A DNA stretch of 64,000 nt from Halorubrum distributum JCM 10118. GTDB lineage: Archaea; Halobacteriota; Halobacteria; Halobacteriales; Haloferacaceae. How positions within the stretch are numbered: the stretch's first letter is position 1; the number at the start of each line of letters is the position of its first letter. The position numbers and the translations under genes were made by a program. Shown piece after piece: positions 33,679 to 42,116 of this stretch. Location: assembly GCF_000337335.1 (NCBI RefSeq), contig NZ_AOJN01000047.1:98636-162635 (forward strand), given 5' to 3'. Below the pieces are notes generated by a model. It was not told the DNA's origin, did no database searches, and saw only the letters and a list, made by a program, of their open reading frames with translations.

Positions 33679-33998
33679 TATTTAAAAACAGACCGCGGTG
33701 GCGCGTGCCGACGAGCGCCCGCAGGGCGCGGGTCGCACGCGCGAGGGACGCCGCGAGCGCTTTTAAGCGCGAGCGGCGAGGCTGGGGAGGCGCGAGGTGC
33801 TGTGCGGGGTGGGGACTCGAAGGGGCAGCCGTGAGGCGGGCGCAGGGGACGTAAGGACCACAGAGAGGGAGCGAGTGAAACGAGCGACCGACCGAGGACC
33901 GCAACGAGCGTGCGCCCGCCTCACGACTGGGGCTTTGGCGGTGTTCGCCGCCGATCTACCGGCGGTTGTTTATAAATGAGCGGCTGAATCGACGAACT
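33679..33998 (+). repeat. Modular structured repeat, copy E (candidate ncRNA gene)
   Basis: Plus orientation. TATA box GTATTTAAAAAC (33677-33688). H1 begins GGTGGCGCGTGCC at 33697, with inner hairpin GAGCGCCC-GCA-GGGCGC and a GA/GG internal loop. H2 reads CGCCGC-GA-GCGC-TTTTAA-GCGC-GA-GCGGCG. Core GGGGAGGCGCGAGG .. GGGACTCGAAGGGGCAG. H3 arms CAGCCGTGAGGCGGGCGCA and TGCGCCCGCCTCACGACTG differ from other copies but remain complementary except one C.A. One full module starts at 33927 with TTTATA exactly at +42; a second begins at 33984 and is cut short. With its flanks it fills the 413-bp gap 33611-34023. Confidence 0.75.
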
Positions 33999-34023
33999 CG
34001 AAAAAAGACGCTTCGGGTACCGA

Positions 34024-34290
34024 TCAGAACGCGCTCTCGCCCACCGTCTTCCGGTAGGTCGCTCGGCCGGTGTGCGCCGAGTCGTCCCACGACTCCACGT
34101 CGACGATGATCCGAGTGTTGATCGCGTCTTCCGGCGCGCCCTCGATCCGCAGCGTCGAGTCGCCGATCCGGGCGACGTGGCCGCCGTCCCCCTCGCCGGT
34201 CACCATCACTTCGAGGACGTCGCCGGCCGCGTAGTCCGGCCTCGACCCCCGGAACGACCAGCCGGCGAGGAACTTGTCGAAGACGCTCAT
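34024..34290 (-). CDS. Small TRAM-like OB-fold protein coupled to NhaC
   Basis: The product has 88 residues. After MSVFDKFLAGWSFRG a TRAM-type beta-barrel is apparent: YAAGDVLEVMVTGEGDGGHV, ARIGDSTLRIEGA, RIIVDVESWDDSAHTGRATY. TRAM domains bind RNA in haloarchaeal small proteins and tRNA-modifying enzymes. The ATG overlaps the nhaC stop (ATGA, 34287-34290), so the two are translationally coupled. Why an RNA-binding fold pairs with an antiporter is unclear. Confidence 0.75.
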   Translation of the reverse strand: MSVFDKFLAGWSFRGSRPDYAAGDVLEVMVTGEGDGGHVARIGDSTLRIEGAPEDAINTRIIVDVESWDDSAHTGRATYRKTVGESAF

Positions 34291-35846
34291 GCGCGCGACA
34301 CCTCCTCGGAGACGCGGTCGGGAATGTACTCCCGCCCGAAGCCGGTGACCGCGGCGAGGATGAATATCGCCACGAGGAACCAGCCGTGGAACACGTACGG
34401 GACGACCTCGATCGGGTTGACGACCATCTCGGGGCCGTACTCGGCGCCGAGCCCGTCGGGGCCGACCATCACCTGGTACCCCACGAGCACGCCGCCCGCC
34501 CACGGGAAGATGTAGCCGAGCGCGGAGGTGTTGGCGTCGAGAATGTTCGCGCGACGGTAGCCGTTGATGTTGAACTTCTCGCCGATGCGGGCGACGTACG
34601 GGGCGATCGCGATCTCCGCCGCGGTGTTGATCGTGATCATCCCGTTGATCGTCGCGGTGCCGAGCACCATCGTCAGCTCCGCCCGGCGGACCGTCGTCGC
34701 GACGCGGTCGAGGAGGAACGTCTGGATCGCCTCGAAGCCGCCGCCGCGGATCATGATCTGCGCCATCGACACGATCAGCAGCGTCAACACGATGAGCGGG
34801 AAGAAGCCGGTCGCGCCCGTGTAGAGGCTCCCGCCCACGCCCGTGGTCTCGCCGACCGCGACGAACGGCAGCGAGGTGAACGTCCCGGCCTCGCTCACGG
34901 TGAACACGAGGATGTCGCTCACCGACGAGAGCCCGAACAGGAGGTTGAACGCGACGGCGACGACGATCCCCCACGAGATCGCCTCGACGATGTGTCGGCC
35001 CGCGACCGCGGTCACGATCACGATGCCCATCGAGACCAGATGGACCAGCCCCGCCGCGGCCGCGTCGAGCTCGGCAGCGCCCTCGAGGCTCGTGCCCGGC
35101 AGCACCGACCCCATGACCAGATAGGCGACGAACGCGGGCACCGCCGCGAGGATCGCGTACTTGAACCGCGAGGCGACCACGCCGCCGATGTCGGCGTCTT
35201 GGGTCACCGCGCTCACGATCGTCGTGTCGCTGACGGGCGCGAGGTTGTCACCGAAGACGGCGCCCGAGAGGATCGCGGCGAACAGCAGCACCGGGTTCGC
35301 GCCGAGGAGCACTCCGGCCGGGAAAAAGAGGGTCACGAACGCGATAGTGGCGCCGTACCCCGTCCCGATTCCGGTCGCGAGCAGCCCACAGAGGATGAAT
35401 GCGGCCGCCGGGAACGTCGCTCCGCCGACGTTCAACGCGTCGGCGGCGAAGATGAGCCCGTTGACGAACTGGCCGACCTGTAGCGTGTCGGCGAACATCC
35501 CGGCCCACAGCCACGCGACGATCGCCGTGGCGGCGACGCGCTGGGTCATCCCCTCGAAGATGGTGTCCGCGTACGCCTTCCAGCTCCCGCGAACGAAGAA
35601 CATCCCGAGGATCGTCCCGATCAGTGCCCCGATCACGAGCCCGTCCGCGCCGCCGACTCCGAGGATTCCGCTCTGGAAGACGGCCCAGAGAATGAAAAAC
35701 GCGATCGGGACCGTGCTCATCCACTTCCCCCCGCGGAACTCGATCCGCGGGCCGTCGCTGTTCTGCTCGCCGACGCCGAACTCGCTCCCGTCGGGCGGGT
35801 CCCCGCCGTCGGTCGCCGGCGGAGCCGCGTCTGTCGTGTCGGTCAT
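34287..35846 (-). CDS. nhaC: NhaC-family Na+/H+ antiporter
   Basis: The product has 519 residues. The N-terminal 40 residues are acidic and cytoplasmic, followed by about 12 helices. Family motifs: GDNLAPVSDTTIVSAVTQD (ion-binding Asp region), ALIGTILGMFFVRGSWKAYA and NTAAEIAIAPYVARIGEKFN. It exchanges Na+ for H+ to keep the cytoplasm sodium-poor, which matters in a salt-in archaeon. The substrate could also be an amine or malate/lactate, as in some NhaC relatives. The ATG at 35846 is followed by a normal start region; the frame extends upstream without support. Confidence 0.9.
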   Translation of the reverse strand: MTDTTDAAPPATDGGDPPDGSEFGVGEQNSDGPRIEFRGGKWMSTVPIAFFILWAVFQSGILGVGGADGLVIGALIGTILGMFFVRGSWKAYADTIFEGMTQRVAATAIVAWLWAGMFADTLQVGQFVNGLIFAADALNVGGATFPAAAFILCGLLATGIGTGYGATIAFVTLFFPAGVLLGANPVLLFAAILSGAVFGDNLAPVSDTTIVSAVTQDADIGGVVASRFKYAILAAVPAFVAYLVMGSVLPGTSLEGAAELDAAAAGLVHLVSMGIVIVTAVAGRHIVEAISWGIVVAVAFNLLFGLSSVSDILVFTVSEAGTFTSLPFVAVGETTGVGGSLYTGATGFFPLIVLTLLIVSMAQIMIRGGGFEAIQTFLLDRVATTVRRAELTMVLGTATINGMITINTAAEIAIAPYVARIGEKFNINGYRRANILDANTSALGYIFPWAGGVLVGYQVMVGPDGLGAEYGPEMVVNPIEVVPYVFHGWFLVAIFILAAVTGFGREYIPDRVSEEVSRA

Positions 35847-36232
35847 CGATCGTTCACAACCCTCCCGATACCGACGACCCACCTAAAACCTCCCCTCCGC
35901 GGAGAGCTTGCGCGGAGCGACATCCGCACTCAAGCGGCACGAAGCGGAGGCGGAAGCGAGGACGCCTCCGCCGCTCCGACCCACAAGAACACGCTTAAGA
36001 ACCCTGACGGCGACTCCGAACACGGGAACAGCACAGCTGCAGATCCGACTCGCCGGGGCCCTTTCGCCCGCGGCTTGGGAATGTAGCAGTGCGCCGACGC
36101 CTCCGGCGTCGCGGTCGGGCGGGCCGCTCGCGCGGCCCGTCCGGTCGGATCGCTCGCTCCGCGAGGGATTCGTAGCCGCGCCGCGCGGAGTCGCGGTCAC
36201 GTTGCGGTTGTGCCGTTCCAACCAGACAGACA
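35847..36232. other. Hairpin-rich leader/intergenic region between nhaC and rps15
   Basis: This 386-bp gap has at least three strong inverted repeats. GCGGAGGCG at 35944-35952 pairs with CGCCTCCGC at 35963-35971. GACGCC-TCC-GGCGTC lies near 36094-36108. CGGGCCGC..GCGGCCCG lies near 36116-36140. A TATA-like GCTTAAGAAC (35993-36002) could start a transcript of about 230 bases before the rps15 ATG, making this a long structured leader or a separate small RNA. I cannot assign it to a known RNA class. Confidence 0.35.
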
Positions 36233-36700
36233 ATGGCACGAATGCACACGCGCCGTCGCGGTTCGTCCGGTTCGGACAAGCCGGCGACGGACGAGACCCC
36301 GGAGTGGAGCGACGTCGACGCCGAGGACATCGAGTCCCGCGTCGTCGAACTGGCGGAGCAGGGCCACGACCCCAGCGTCATCGGCCTCAAGCTGCGCGAC
36401 GAGGGCGTCAAGGGCGTCCCGGTCCCCGACGTGAAGCTGGCGACCGACAAGAAGATCACCGAGATCCTCGAGGAACACGACGCCGACGCCGACATCCCGG
36501 AAGACCTCCGCAACCTCATGTCACAGGCGATCCGCCTGCGCGAGCACATGGAGGAGAACGGGCAGGACCACCAGAACAAGCGCGCGCTCCAGAACACGGA
36601 GTCGAAGATCCGCCGCCTCGCGAACTACTACCGCGGCGACGAGATCGACGAGGAGTTCACGTACACCTACGAGAACGCCGTCGAGTACCTCGAGGAGTAA
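36233..36700 (+). CDS. rps15: 30S ribosomal protein S15 (uS15)
   Basis: The product has 155 residues, the archaeal/eukaryotic long form. An N-terminal extension MARMHTRRRGSSGSDKPATD precedes the domain with IGLKLRDEGVKGVPVPDVKL, then the S15 helices (ENGQDHQNKRALQNTESKIR, RLANYYRGDEID). It binds 16S rRNA in the platform. It is the first gene of a unit with a RecJ-like protein, KEOPS Pcc1 and S3ae, all on the plus strand with short gaps or overlaps. Confidence 0.97.
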   Translation: MARMHTRRRGSSGSDKPATDETPEWSDVDAEDIESRVVELAEQGHDPSVIGLKLRDEGVKGVPVPDVKLATDKKITEILEEHDADADIPEDLRNLMSQAIRLREHMEENGQDHQNKRALQNTESKIRRLANYYRGDEIDEEFTYTYENAVEYLEE

Positions 36701-36739
36701 GCGTCCGACGCGGCGACAGCGGCCCACGAGACCCCACCA

Positions 36740-37960
36740 ATGACCGAAGCGACGTCCGCCACGCCCGCCCCCGACGCGCTCGCCGGCGTCCTCGCAGACG
36801 CGCCGTTCGTCCGGCTCGTCGCGACCGACGACGGCGACGCGCTGGCAGCCGCGGGGCTGCTCGCGCGAGCGCTCCGAGCGACGGGCACGCCGTTCCAGGC
36901 GCGCGTCGACCCCGATCCGGTCCCCGCCGACGTCGACGACGGCGTCGCGGTGGCCGTCGGCGTCGACCGCGGCCCGCACGCGATTCCCGGGACGGGACGG
37001 CCGGCCAGCACGGCGGCCTTCGCGGTCGCCCGCGCGCTCGGCGCCGAGCCCGACCCCGTGGTCGCGCTCGCCGGCGTCGTCGCGGCCGGGTCGATCCCGG
37101 GCGCCGACGGCTCCGGGGACGCGCTCGACGCCGCGGAGCGGGCCGACCGCGTCGAGCGGCGCCCCGGCGTCGCGCTCCCGGTCTCGGGTGGAAACGAGGC
37201 CGGCGAACTCCCGGACGCGCCCTCGCGGGCCGAAGCCCTCGCGGCCTCGACGCTCGCGTCGACGCGGTACTCCGGCGACCCCGAGGCGGCGCGCGACGCG
37301 CTCGCCCCCCTGGGACTGCCGGCGGACCCCGACTCGGACGATCACCGACGCCTCGCGTCGCTGGTCGCGGTCGACGCGGTCGACGGCGACGACGCGAGCG
37401 AGCGCGCGGCCTCGGCGGTCGAGCGCGCGCTCCGCCCGTACGCGACGGACGGCCCGTTCGAGACGGTCGGCGGCTACGCCGACGTGCTCGACGCGCTCGC
37501 CCGGGAGGCGCCCGGGACGGGCGTCGCGCTCGCGCTCGCGAGCGACCCCGACGCGTCGCTCCGGACGGCCGCGCTCGACGCGTGGCGCCGCCACGGCCTG
37601 GCGGCTCACCGCGCGCTCGACGCCGCGACGGTCGGCCGGTACGACGGCTGCGTCGTCGCCCGCGTCGACGCCTCGGGGGCGGTCCTGCCGACGGTCGCCC
37701 GGCTCGTCCGGGACTTCCGGTCGCCGGAGCCGGTCGCGGTCGCGCTCGACGAGAGCGCGGGCCGGCTGGCGGCCGCCGCGACCGGCGGTGGCCGCGCAGC
37801 GGGCGACGCGGCCGCCGGCCCGGTCGGACTCGGCGACGCCTGCCGGACCGCCGCCGGCGAGGTCGGCGGCGACGGCTGGGGGACGCCGATGCGAGGTCAC
37901 GTTTCGGTCGACGACGGCGACATCACCGCGGCGCTGGCCGCGCTCAGGGAGGCGATCTGA
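36740..37960 (+). CDS. RecJ-like DHH-family protein, degenerate (GINS-associated nuclease-type)
   Basis: The product has 406 residues. The position between rps15 and pcc1 and the pattern FVRLVATDDGDALAAAGLLA, VAVGVDRGP, VALAGVVAAGS and a C-terminal DHHA1-like VARLVRDFRSPEPVAVALDE, GWGTPMRGHVSVD indicate a RecJ/GAN-type DHH protein. The DHH triad itself is not seen, and DDGDA and VDRGP replace typical metal ligands, so it is probably inactive or strongly diverged. Archaeal RecJ homologues associate with GINS and Cdc45-like functions in replication. Confidence 0.7.
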   Translation: MTEATSATPAPDALAGVLADAPFVRLVATDDGDALAAAGLLARALRATGTPFQARVDPDPVPADVDDGVAVAVGVDRGPHAIPGTGRPASTAAFAVARALGAEPDPVVALAGVVAAGSIPGADGSGDALDAAERADRVERRPGVALPVSGGNEAGELPDAPSRAEALAASTLASTRYSGDPEAARDALAPLGLPADPDSDDHRRLASLVAVDAVDGDDASERAASAVERALRPYATDGPFETVGGYADVLDALAREAPGTGVALALASDPDASLRTAALDAWRRHGLAAHRALDAATVGRYDGCVVARVDASGAVLPTVARLVRDFRSPEPVAVALDESAGRLAAAATGGGRAAGDAAAGPVGLGDACRTAAGEVGGDGWGTPMRGHVSVDDGDITAALAALREAI

Positions 37961-37961
37961 G

Positions 37962-38303
37962 ATGGTCGACGACGCCGCGCCGACCGCCGGCGACGCGAAA
38001 CGGACCGCGACGGTCCGGACGACGCACGCCGACGCCGCGACGGTCGCGGCCGCGCTCGGGCCGGACGAGACCGACTCGATGCGCACGCGCGTCGACGGCG
38101 ACGTCGTCGCCTGTACCGTCGCGCGACCGACCACCGGCGGGCTCCAGTCGACGCTGGACGACCACCTCGTGAACCTGCGCGTCGCCGACCGCGTGATCGA
38201 CCGCGCTCGGTCGCATCTCGCCGCAGCCGCTGACTCCACCGACGCACTCGACTCCACAGACGAACCGCAGACGACCGACACCGACACACAACCCGACACA
38301 TGA
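37962..38303 (+). CDS. pcc1: KEOPS complex subunit Pcc1
   Basis: The product has 113 residues. The Pcc1 fold is recognised from RTATVRTTHADAATVAAALG, DSMRTRVDGDVVACTVARP and STLDDHLVNLRVADRVIDRA. Pcc1 is the dimerising subunit of KEOPS, which with Kae1, Bud32 and Cgi121 makes t6A37 in tRNAs. The C-terminal 25 residues are Thr/Asp-rich and disordered. It starts 1 base after the RecJ-like stop, and its stop overlaps the rps3ae start by four bases (38300-38303). Confidence 0.85.
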   Translation: MVDDAAPTAGDAKRTATVRTTHADAATVAAALGPDETDSMRTRVDGDVVACTVARPTTGGLQSTLDDHLVNLRVADRVIDRARSHLAAAADSTDALDSTDEPQTTDTDTQPDT

Positions 38304-38947
38304 GCGAACGATCCGTATCCAAGAGCAGAGAACAGAAGCGCTGGTACACCGTGCTGGCGCCCGAACAGTTCGACCGACAGGAGCTCGGCGAGACCCTCGC
38401 CGAGGAGCCCCAGCAGGTCGTCGGCCGTACGATCACGACGACGCTCGACGAGCTGACGGGCGACTCCAACGCGAACAACACGAAGCTAACCTTCAAGATC
38501 ACCGACGTCGGCAGCGACTCGGCGTACACCGAGTTCATCAAGTACGAGCTGACGCGGGACTACCTGCGCTCGCTCGTCCGCCGCGGCGCCTCGAAGGTCG
38601 AGGCGTCGATCACGGTCCTGACGACGGACGACTACCGGATCCGCGTCCAGCCCGTCGCGCTGACGACGAAGAAGGCGGACCGCTCGCAGGAGAAGGCGAT
38701 CCGCCGCGTGATGATCGACAAGGTCCACGCCGCCGCCGAGGAGCGGACCTTCGAGGCGTTCGTCGACGCGATCGTCGACGGGAACCTCTCGTCGGCCATC
38801 TACGGCGACGCCAAGGAGATCTACCCGCTCCGCCGCGTCGAGGTCCAGAAGCTGACCCTCGAAGCGCGGCCGTCCGAGGTCGCCGCCGAGGAGGAGGTCG
38901 CCGTCGACGTCGACGCCGACGAAGTGGCCGTCGACGCCGACGAGTAA
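38300..38947 (+). CDS. rps3ae: 30S ribosomal protein S3ae (eS1)
   Basis: The product has 215 residues. SKSREQKRWYTVLAPEQFDR, GRTITTTLDEL, RGASKVEASITVLTTDDYRI and IYPLRRVEVQKL are characteristic of eS1. It sits at the mRNA exit side of the 30S subunit. The acidic Val/Asp tail (last 20 residues) is a halophilic extension. Last gene of the S15 unit. Confidence 0.97.
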   Translation: MSERSVSKSREQKRWYTVLAPEQFDRQELGETLAEEPQQVVGRTITTTLDELTGDSNANNTKLTFKITDVGSDSAYTEFIKYELTRDYLRSLVRRGASKVEASITVLTTDDYRIRVQPVALTTKKADRSQEKAIRRVMIDKVHAAAEERTFEAFVDAIVDGNLSSAIYGDAKEIYPLRRVEVQKLTLEARPSEVAAEEEVAVDVDADEVAVDADE

Positions 38948-39050
38948 CGACTCGTCCGAGCGACGCGCCCGTTTTGCGTTTTATCGACCGCGTAGCGGCC
39001 GCGCCGGCGCGCGGGCAGGTCGTCGTGAACGGGGGCGCCGTCGGTGGCTC

Positions 39051-39421
39051 TATTTATAAGTACAACTCCTGACCGCTGTGCGGTGGCGCGCGCCTCCGAG
39101 CGCCTTTCAAAGGCGCGAGGAGCGCGTGCGAGGGAGTCGGCGGCGACCGGCGAGAGCCGCCGACGAGGCTGGGGAGGCGTGAGACTGCGGTGCTGTGCGG
39201 TTCGGGGCGGGACTCGAAGGGGCAGTCGCGAGGCGGGCCCAGGCGACGCAAGGACCGCAAGGAACGAGCGGAGCGAGTGACTGAGGACCGCAGCGAGCGT
39301 GGGCCCGCCTCGCGGCTGGGGCTTTGGCGGTGTTCGTCGTCGATCTGCCAGCATCCATTTATAAGCGAGCGGCTGAGACGTTGGAGGCGTTCGCCGCCGA
39401 GCCGCGAACAACGACTTATAA
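39051..39421 (+). repeat. Modular structured repeat, copy F (candidate ncRNA gene, 2 modules)
   Basis: Plus orientation. TATA box TATTTATAAG (39051-39060). H1 has GCGCGCCTCC-GA-GCGCCTTT-C-AAAGGCGC-GA-GGA stems, both outer and apical helices changed from other copies but still paired. H2 arms GTCGGCGGC and GCCGCCGAC. Core GGGGAGGCGTGAGA .. GGGACTCGAAGGGGCAG. H3 arms CAGTCGCGAGGCGGGCCCA and TGGGCCCGCCTCGCGGCTG with one U.G wobble. Modules start at 39316 and 39373, with TTTATA at 39358 and CTTATA at 39415, both at +42. It fills the gap between rps3ae and the acetyltransferase gene. Confidence 0.75.
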
Positions 39422-39430
39422 ACCGTCCAC

Positions 39431-40018
39431 TCACTCCACCTCTCGCGTCAGCTGCTCCCGGTACGGCTCGAATCCCCGTTTCTCGTAGAACGCCGCCGCG
39501 CGCTCGTTGTCGACGTCCACGTCGAGGCGGAGTTCGCCGCAGTCCTGCTCGCGCGCGTCGGCCGCCGCGCGCTCCATCAGCCGGTCCGCCAACCCACTCC
39601 CGCGATACGACTCGTCCACGTAGATGTCGCCGACCACGAGCCGGTCCGGACGATCGAACACCTCCGGACACTCGTCGACGCTCGTCGAGACGAACGCGAC
39701 GAGGTCGCGGTCCGGCTCGGGAACGCCGGCGGGCGCGGGCTCCTCGGGATCGAGGCGCTCGGGATCGGCGGTCTCGGAATCGACGCCGCCCGGACCGACC
39801 TCCGGGTCGACCGCGACGACCCACAGGCGGCGGTCCGCGTTCTCGCGGAGCAGGTCGAGCCGGAACGCCGCCTCCGCGGCGATCAGCTCCTCGCCGGGCC
39901 GGTCGGCGAGCGCGTGGCTCTCCACAGCGGCCGCGAGGTCGCGGTGGTAGGGAAGCCACAGCTCGGCGGCGTAGCGGCGGAGGGCGTCCTCGTCGGTCGG
40001 TAACCGTCGGATCTCCAT
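39431..40018 (-). CDS. GNAT-family N-acetyltransferase
   Basis: The product has 195 residues. GNAT elements: [39 protein letters not shown] (acetyl-CoA pyrophosphate loop region R/Q-x-x-G-x-A) and [20 protein letters not shown]. An acidic insertion (about 72-100) interrupts the central sheet. The substrate is unknown. The 3' end abuts copy F modules, and the gene is convergent with the repeat. Confidence 0.85.
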   Translation of the reverse strand: MEIRRLPTDEDALRRYAAELWLPYHRDLAAAVESHALADRPGEELIAAEAAFRLDLLRENADRRLWVVAVDPEVGPGGVDSETADPERLDPEEPAPAGVPEPDRDLVAFVSTSVDECPEVFDRPDRLVVGDIYVDESYRGSGLADRLMERAAADAREQDCGELRLDVDVDNERAAAFYEKRGFEPYREQLTREVE

Positions 40019-40131
40019 ACGGCGGCCACCGGAGCGGGCGACATACGCTTTCGGGTCGCGTGCGATCCGTCCGCATCCGTCGATATTCGGGAGACGAAAG
40101 CTTGAAACGCCGCTCGCCCGACCTCTCGGGT

Positions 40132-40410
40132 ATGGAACTGCGGGTCATCGAGAAGACCGACACGGAACTCCACATCGAGATCGCGGGCGAGGACCACACG
40201 TTCATGAACGTGCTGAAGGGCGCCCTGCTGGAGTCGGACGACGTCGCGGCCGCGACCTACGACATGAACCCCGAGCAGTCCGGGGGCCAGACCGAGCCCG
40301 TCCTCACCGTCAAGGCCGAGGAGGGCGACCCGCTCGACGTGCTCGCGGACGCCGCCGGCTCCATCACCGAGCGCACCGACGCGCTGCGCGACGCGGTCCG
40401 CGCCGCCTGA
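40132..40410 (+). CDS. rpoL: DNA-directed RNA polymerase subunit L
   Basis: The product has 92 residues: [40 protein letters not shown] and [20 protein letters not shown] match Rpo11/RpoL, which dimerises with subunit D in polymerase assembly. The ATG at 40132 is 92 codons from the stop. Upstream codons in the same frame are shadow. Divergent from the acetyltransferase gene. Confidence 0.95.
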   Translation: MELRVIEKTDTELHIEIAGEDHTFMNVLKGALLESDDVAAATYDMNPEQSGGQTEPVLTVKAEEGDPLDVLADAAGSITERTDALRDAVRAA

Positions 40411-40444
40411 CCGCGGGCGCGGTCCGACCGCGGTCCGACTCCCT

Positions 40445-40515
40445 TCTCCGCCCGACTCTCTCCGATCCCCTCCACTCTCTCCTCCGCCCGACTCTCTCCG
40501 ACCTCCTCCACCCCC
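40445..40515 (+). repeat. Pyrimidine-rich direct repeat downstream of rpoL
   Basis: A perfect 20-base direct repeat CTCCGCCCGACTCTCTCCGA occurs at 40445-40464 and 40482-40501, offset 37 bases. The surrounding 80 bases are almost all pyrimidine on the plus strand. It may serve as a transcript end for rpoL or be simple slippage sequence. Confidence 0.5.
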
Positions 40516-40581
40516 TTCCGCCTCGCTCCGCCGGACGCCACGAGGGGCATACCTAAGTGCCGACTCCCGAAACGGGGGAGT

Positions 40582-41628
40582 ATGCCGCCGAGCGTACTCA
40601 TGCTGGGATGGGGGTTCCCGCCGAACATCACCGGCGGGCTGGACGTCCACGTAGGGGAACTGTTCACCGGGCTCCGCGACGACCTCGGCGTCGACGTGAC
40701 GCTGGTGTTGCCCGCGGAGTTCGCTCCCGACGACGAGCCGGGGCTCGAACCCGTCGAGACCGGCGAGGGCGACGTCGCGGCGCGCGTCGGTGAGCTCTCC
40801 GACCGCTTCGCCGAACTCGCGCCCGACCACGACGTGATCCACACGCACGACTGGTTCGGCTACGGACCCGGGCGCGCCGCCGCCCGCGAGTCCGACGCGA
40901 CGTGGGTCTCCTCGTTCCACTCGCTGGCGAGCGACCGGAACATCGACCCGCCGAGCCGCGAGGTCGAGACCGAGCGCCGGCTCGCGAACGCCGCCGACAC
41001 GAACATCGCGGTCAGCGAGATCGTCCGCGAGGACATCCGGGAGCTGTACGACGCCGACTCGCGGGTCGTGTACAACGGCTTCTCGACGCCGAAGTTCTCC
41101 GGGAAGGACGTGCGCGCGGACCTGGACATCGACGGCGAGATGCTGTTCTTCGTCGGCCGCCACACCGACCAGAAGGGGATCTCCCACCTCCTGTACGCGA
41201 CCAAGAAGCTGCGCGGCCGCGACGTGACGCTCGTCGTCGGCGGGTCGGGCCACCAGACCGACCAGCTGAAGCGGTTCGCGGAGCTGCTCGGCATCGACGA
41301 CCGCGTCGAGTTCGCCGGCTACGTCCCCGAGGCCGAGCTGGGCGACTACTACGCCGCCTCCGACGCGTTCGTCTCGCCCTCCTACGCGGAGCCGTTCGGG
41401 ATCACGATCACGGAGGCGCTCGAGGCGGGGACGCAGGTGGTCGCGACCCGTTCCGGCGTCGCCGAGGTGCTCCCCGACGGCTGCCTCGTCGAGGTCGAGA
41501 CGGACTCCGAGTCAATCGTCGACGGCCTCATCGAGGCGCTCGACCGCGAGGAGCCGCCGCAGTACGAGCGCCGCGAGTGGGGCGACGTCGCCGAGGACAC
41601 GCTCGCCGTGTACGAAGACGTCGCGTAG
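40582..41628 (+). CDS. Glycosyltransferase family 4 protein
   Basis: The product has 348 residues. The GT-B fold shows MLGWGFPPNITGGLDVHVGE (acceptor site), DVIHTHDWFGYGPGRAAARE, then the C-terminal domain FFVGRHTDQKGISHLLYATK and PSYAEPFGITITEALEAGTQ, with the EX7E motif binding the sugar nucleotide. It resembles archaeal starch/glycogen-synthase-like and trehalose-synthase-like GT4 enzymes. Cytoplasmic, with no signal peptide. TATA-like ACCTAAGTG about 25 bases upstream. The acceptor is unknown. Confidence 0.88.
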   Translation: MPPSVLMLGWGFPPNITGGLDVHVGELFTGLRDDLGVDVTLVLPAEFAPDDEPGLEPVETGEGDVAARVGELSDRFAELAPDHDVIHTHDWFGYGPGRAAARESDATWVSSFHSLASDRNIDPPSREVETERRLANAADTNIAVSEIVREDIRELYDADSRVVYNGFSTPKFSGKDVRADLDIDGEMLFFVGRHTDQKGISHLLYATKKLRGRDVTLVVGGSGHQTDQLKRFAELLGIDDRVEFAGYVPEAELGDYYAASDAFVSPSYAEPFGITITEALEAGTQVVATRSGVAEVLPDGCLVEVETDSESIVDGLIEALDREEPPQYERREWGDVAEDTLAVYEDVA

Positions 41629-41655
41629 CTCCCGCAGCCGTTCTCTCTCCCCCGT

Positions 41656-41979
41656 TCAGTCCCCGGCGCCCCGGAACACGTCGAACTCCGTCACCGGCTC
41701 CGGGTGCGTGATCCGGAAGCCGTCCGCGGTCTCCATCACGCCGCGCGTGCTGCCGGTCGCGCCGCCGTACGGACTCTCCTCGCCGCCCGCGCCGGCGCCC
41801 TGGTACGGCGAGGTGTACGGCGAGCCGGAGACCGGGTCGTCGAACCCCTCGGGCGGGAGGTAGATCCGCTCGCCGCCTTCCGACCGCACGACGACGGCGA
41901 CGTCCCGCGTGCCCGTCACGTCGATGACCGTGCGGTCCTCGGCGATCCGCGCGTCGACATCGATGTCGGTGTCGTCCAT
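41656..41979 (-). CDS. Small haloarchaeal protein of unknown function (beta-rich)
   Basis: The product has 107 residues. MDDTDIDVDARIAEDRTVID and RDVAVVVRSEGGERIYLPPE suggest an N-terminal beta domain, then a Ser/Gly/Tyr-rich linker (SPYTSPYQGAGAGGEESPYG) and a C-terminal strand region (GFRITHPEPVTEFDVFRG). No cysteine, no hydrophobic helix. It belongs to the class of small conserved haloarchaeal proteins without a function. It is convergent with the glycosyltransferase and divergent from rpa. Confidence 0.6.
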   Translation of the reverse strand: MDDTDIDVDARIAEDRTVIDVTGTRDVAVVVRSEGGERIYLPPEGFDDPVSGSPYTSPYQGAGAGGEESPYGGATGSTRGVMETADGFRITHPEPVTEFDVFRGAGD

Positions 41980-42116
41980 GTGGGCCCCTGCGACCGGGAG
42001 CGGTTTAGCTGTGCCGGCGGCGCGGCGGGAGTTGCGCCGCGGGCCGACGGGAATCTCGCCGCTGGCCCCCCGTCGGTGGTGAATCCTTTTGTGCGGCGGC
42101 GCCGAACCTCGCTTCG

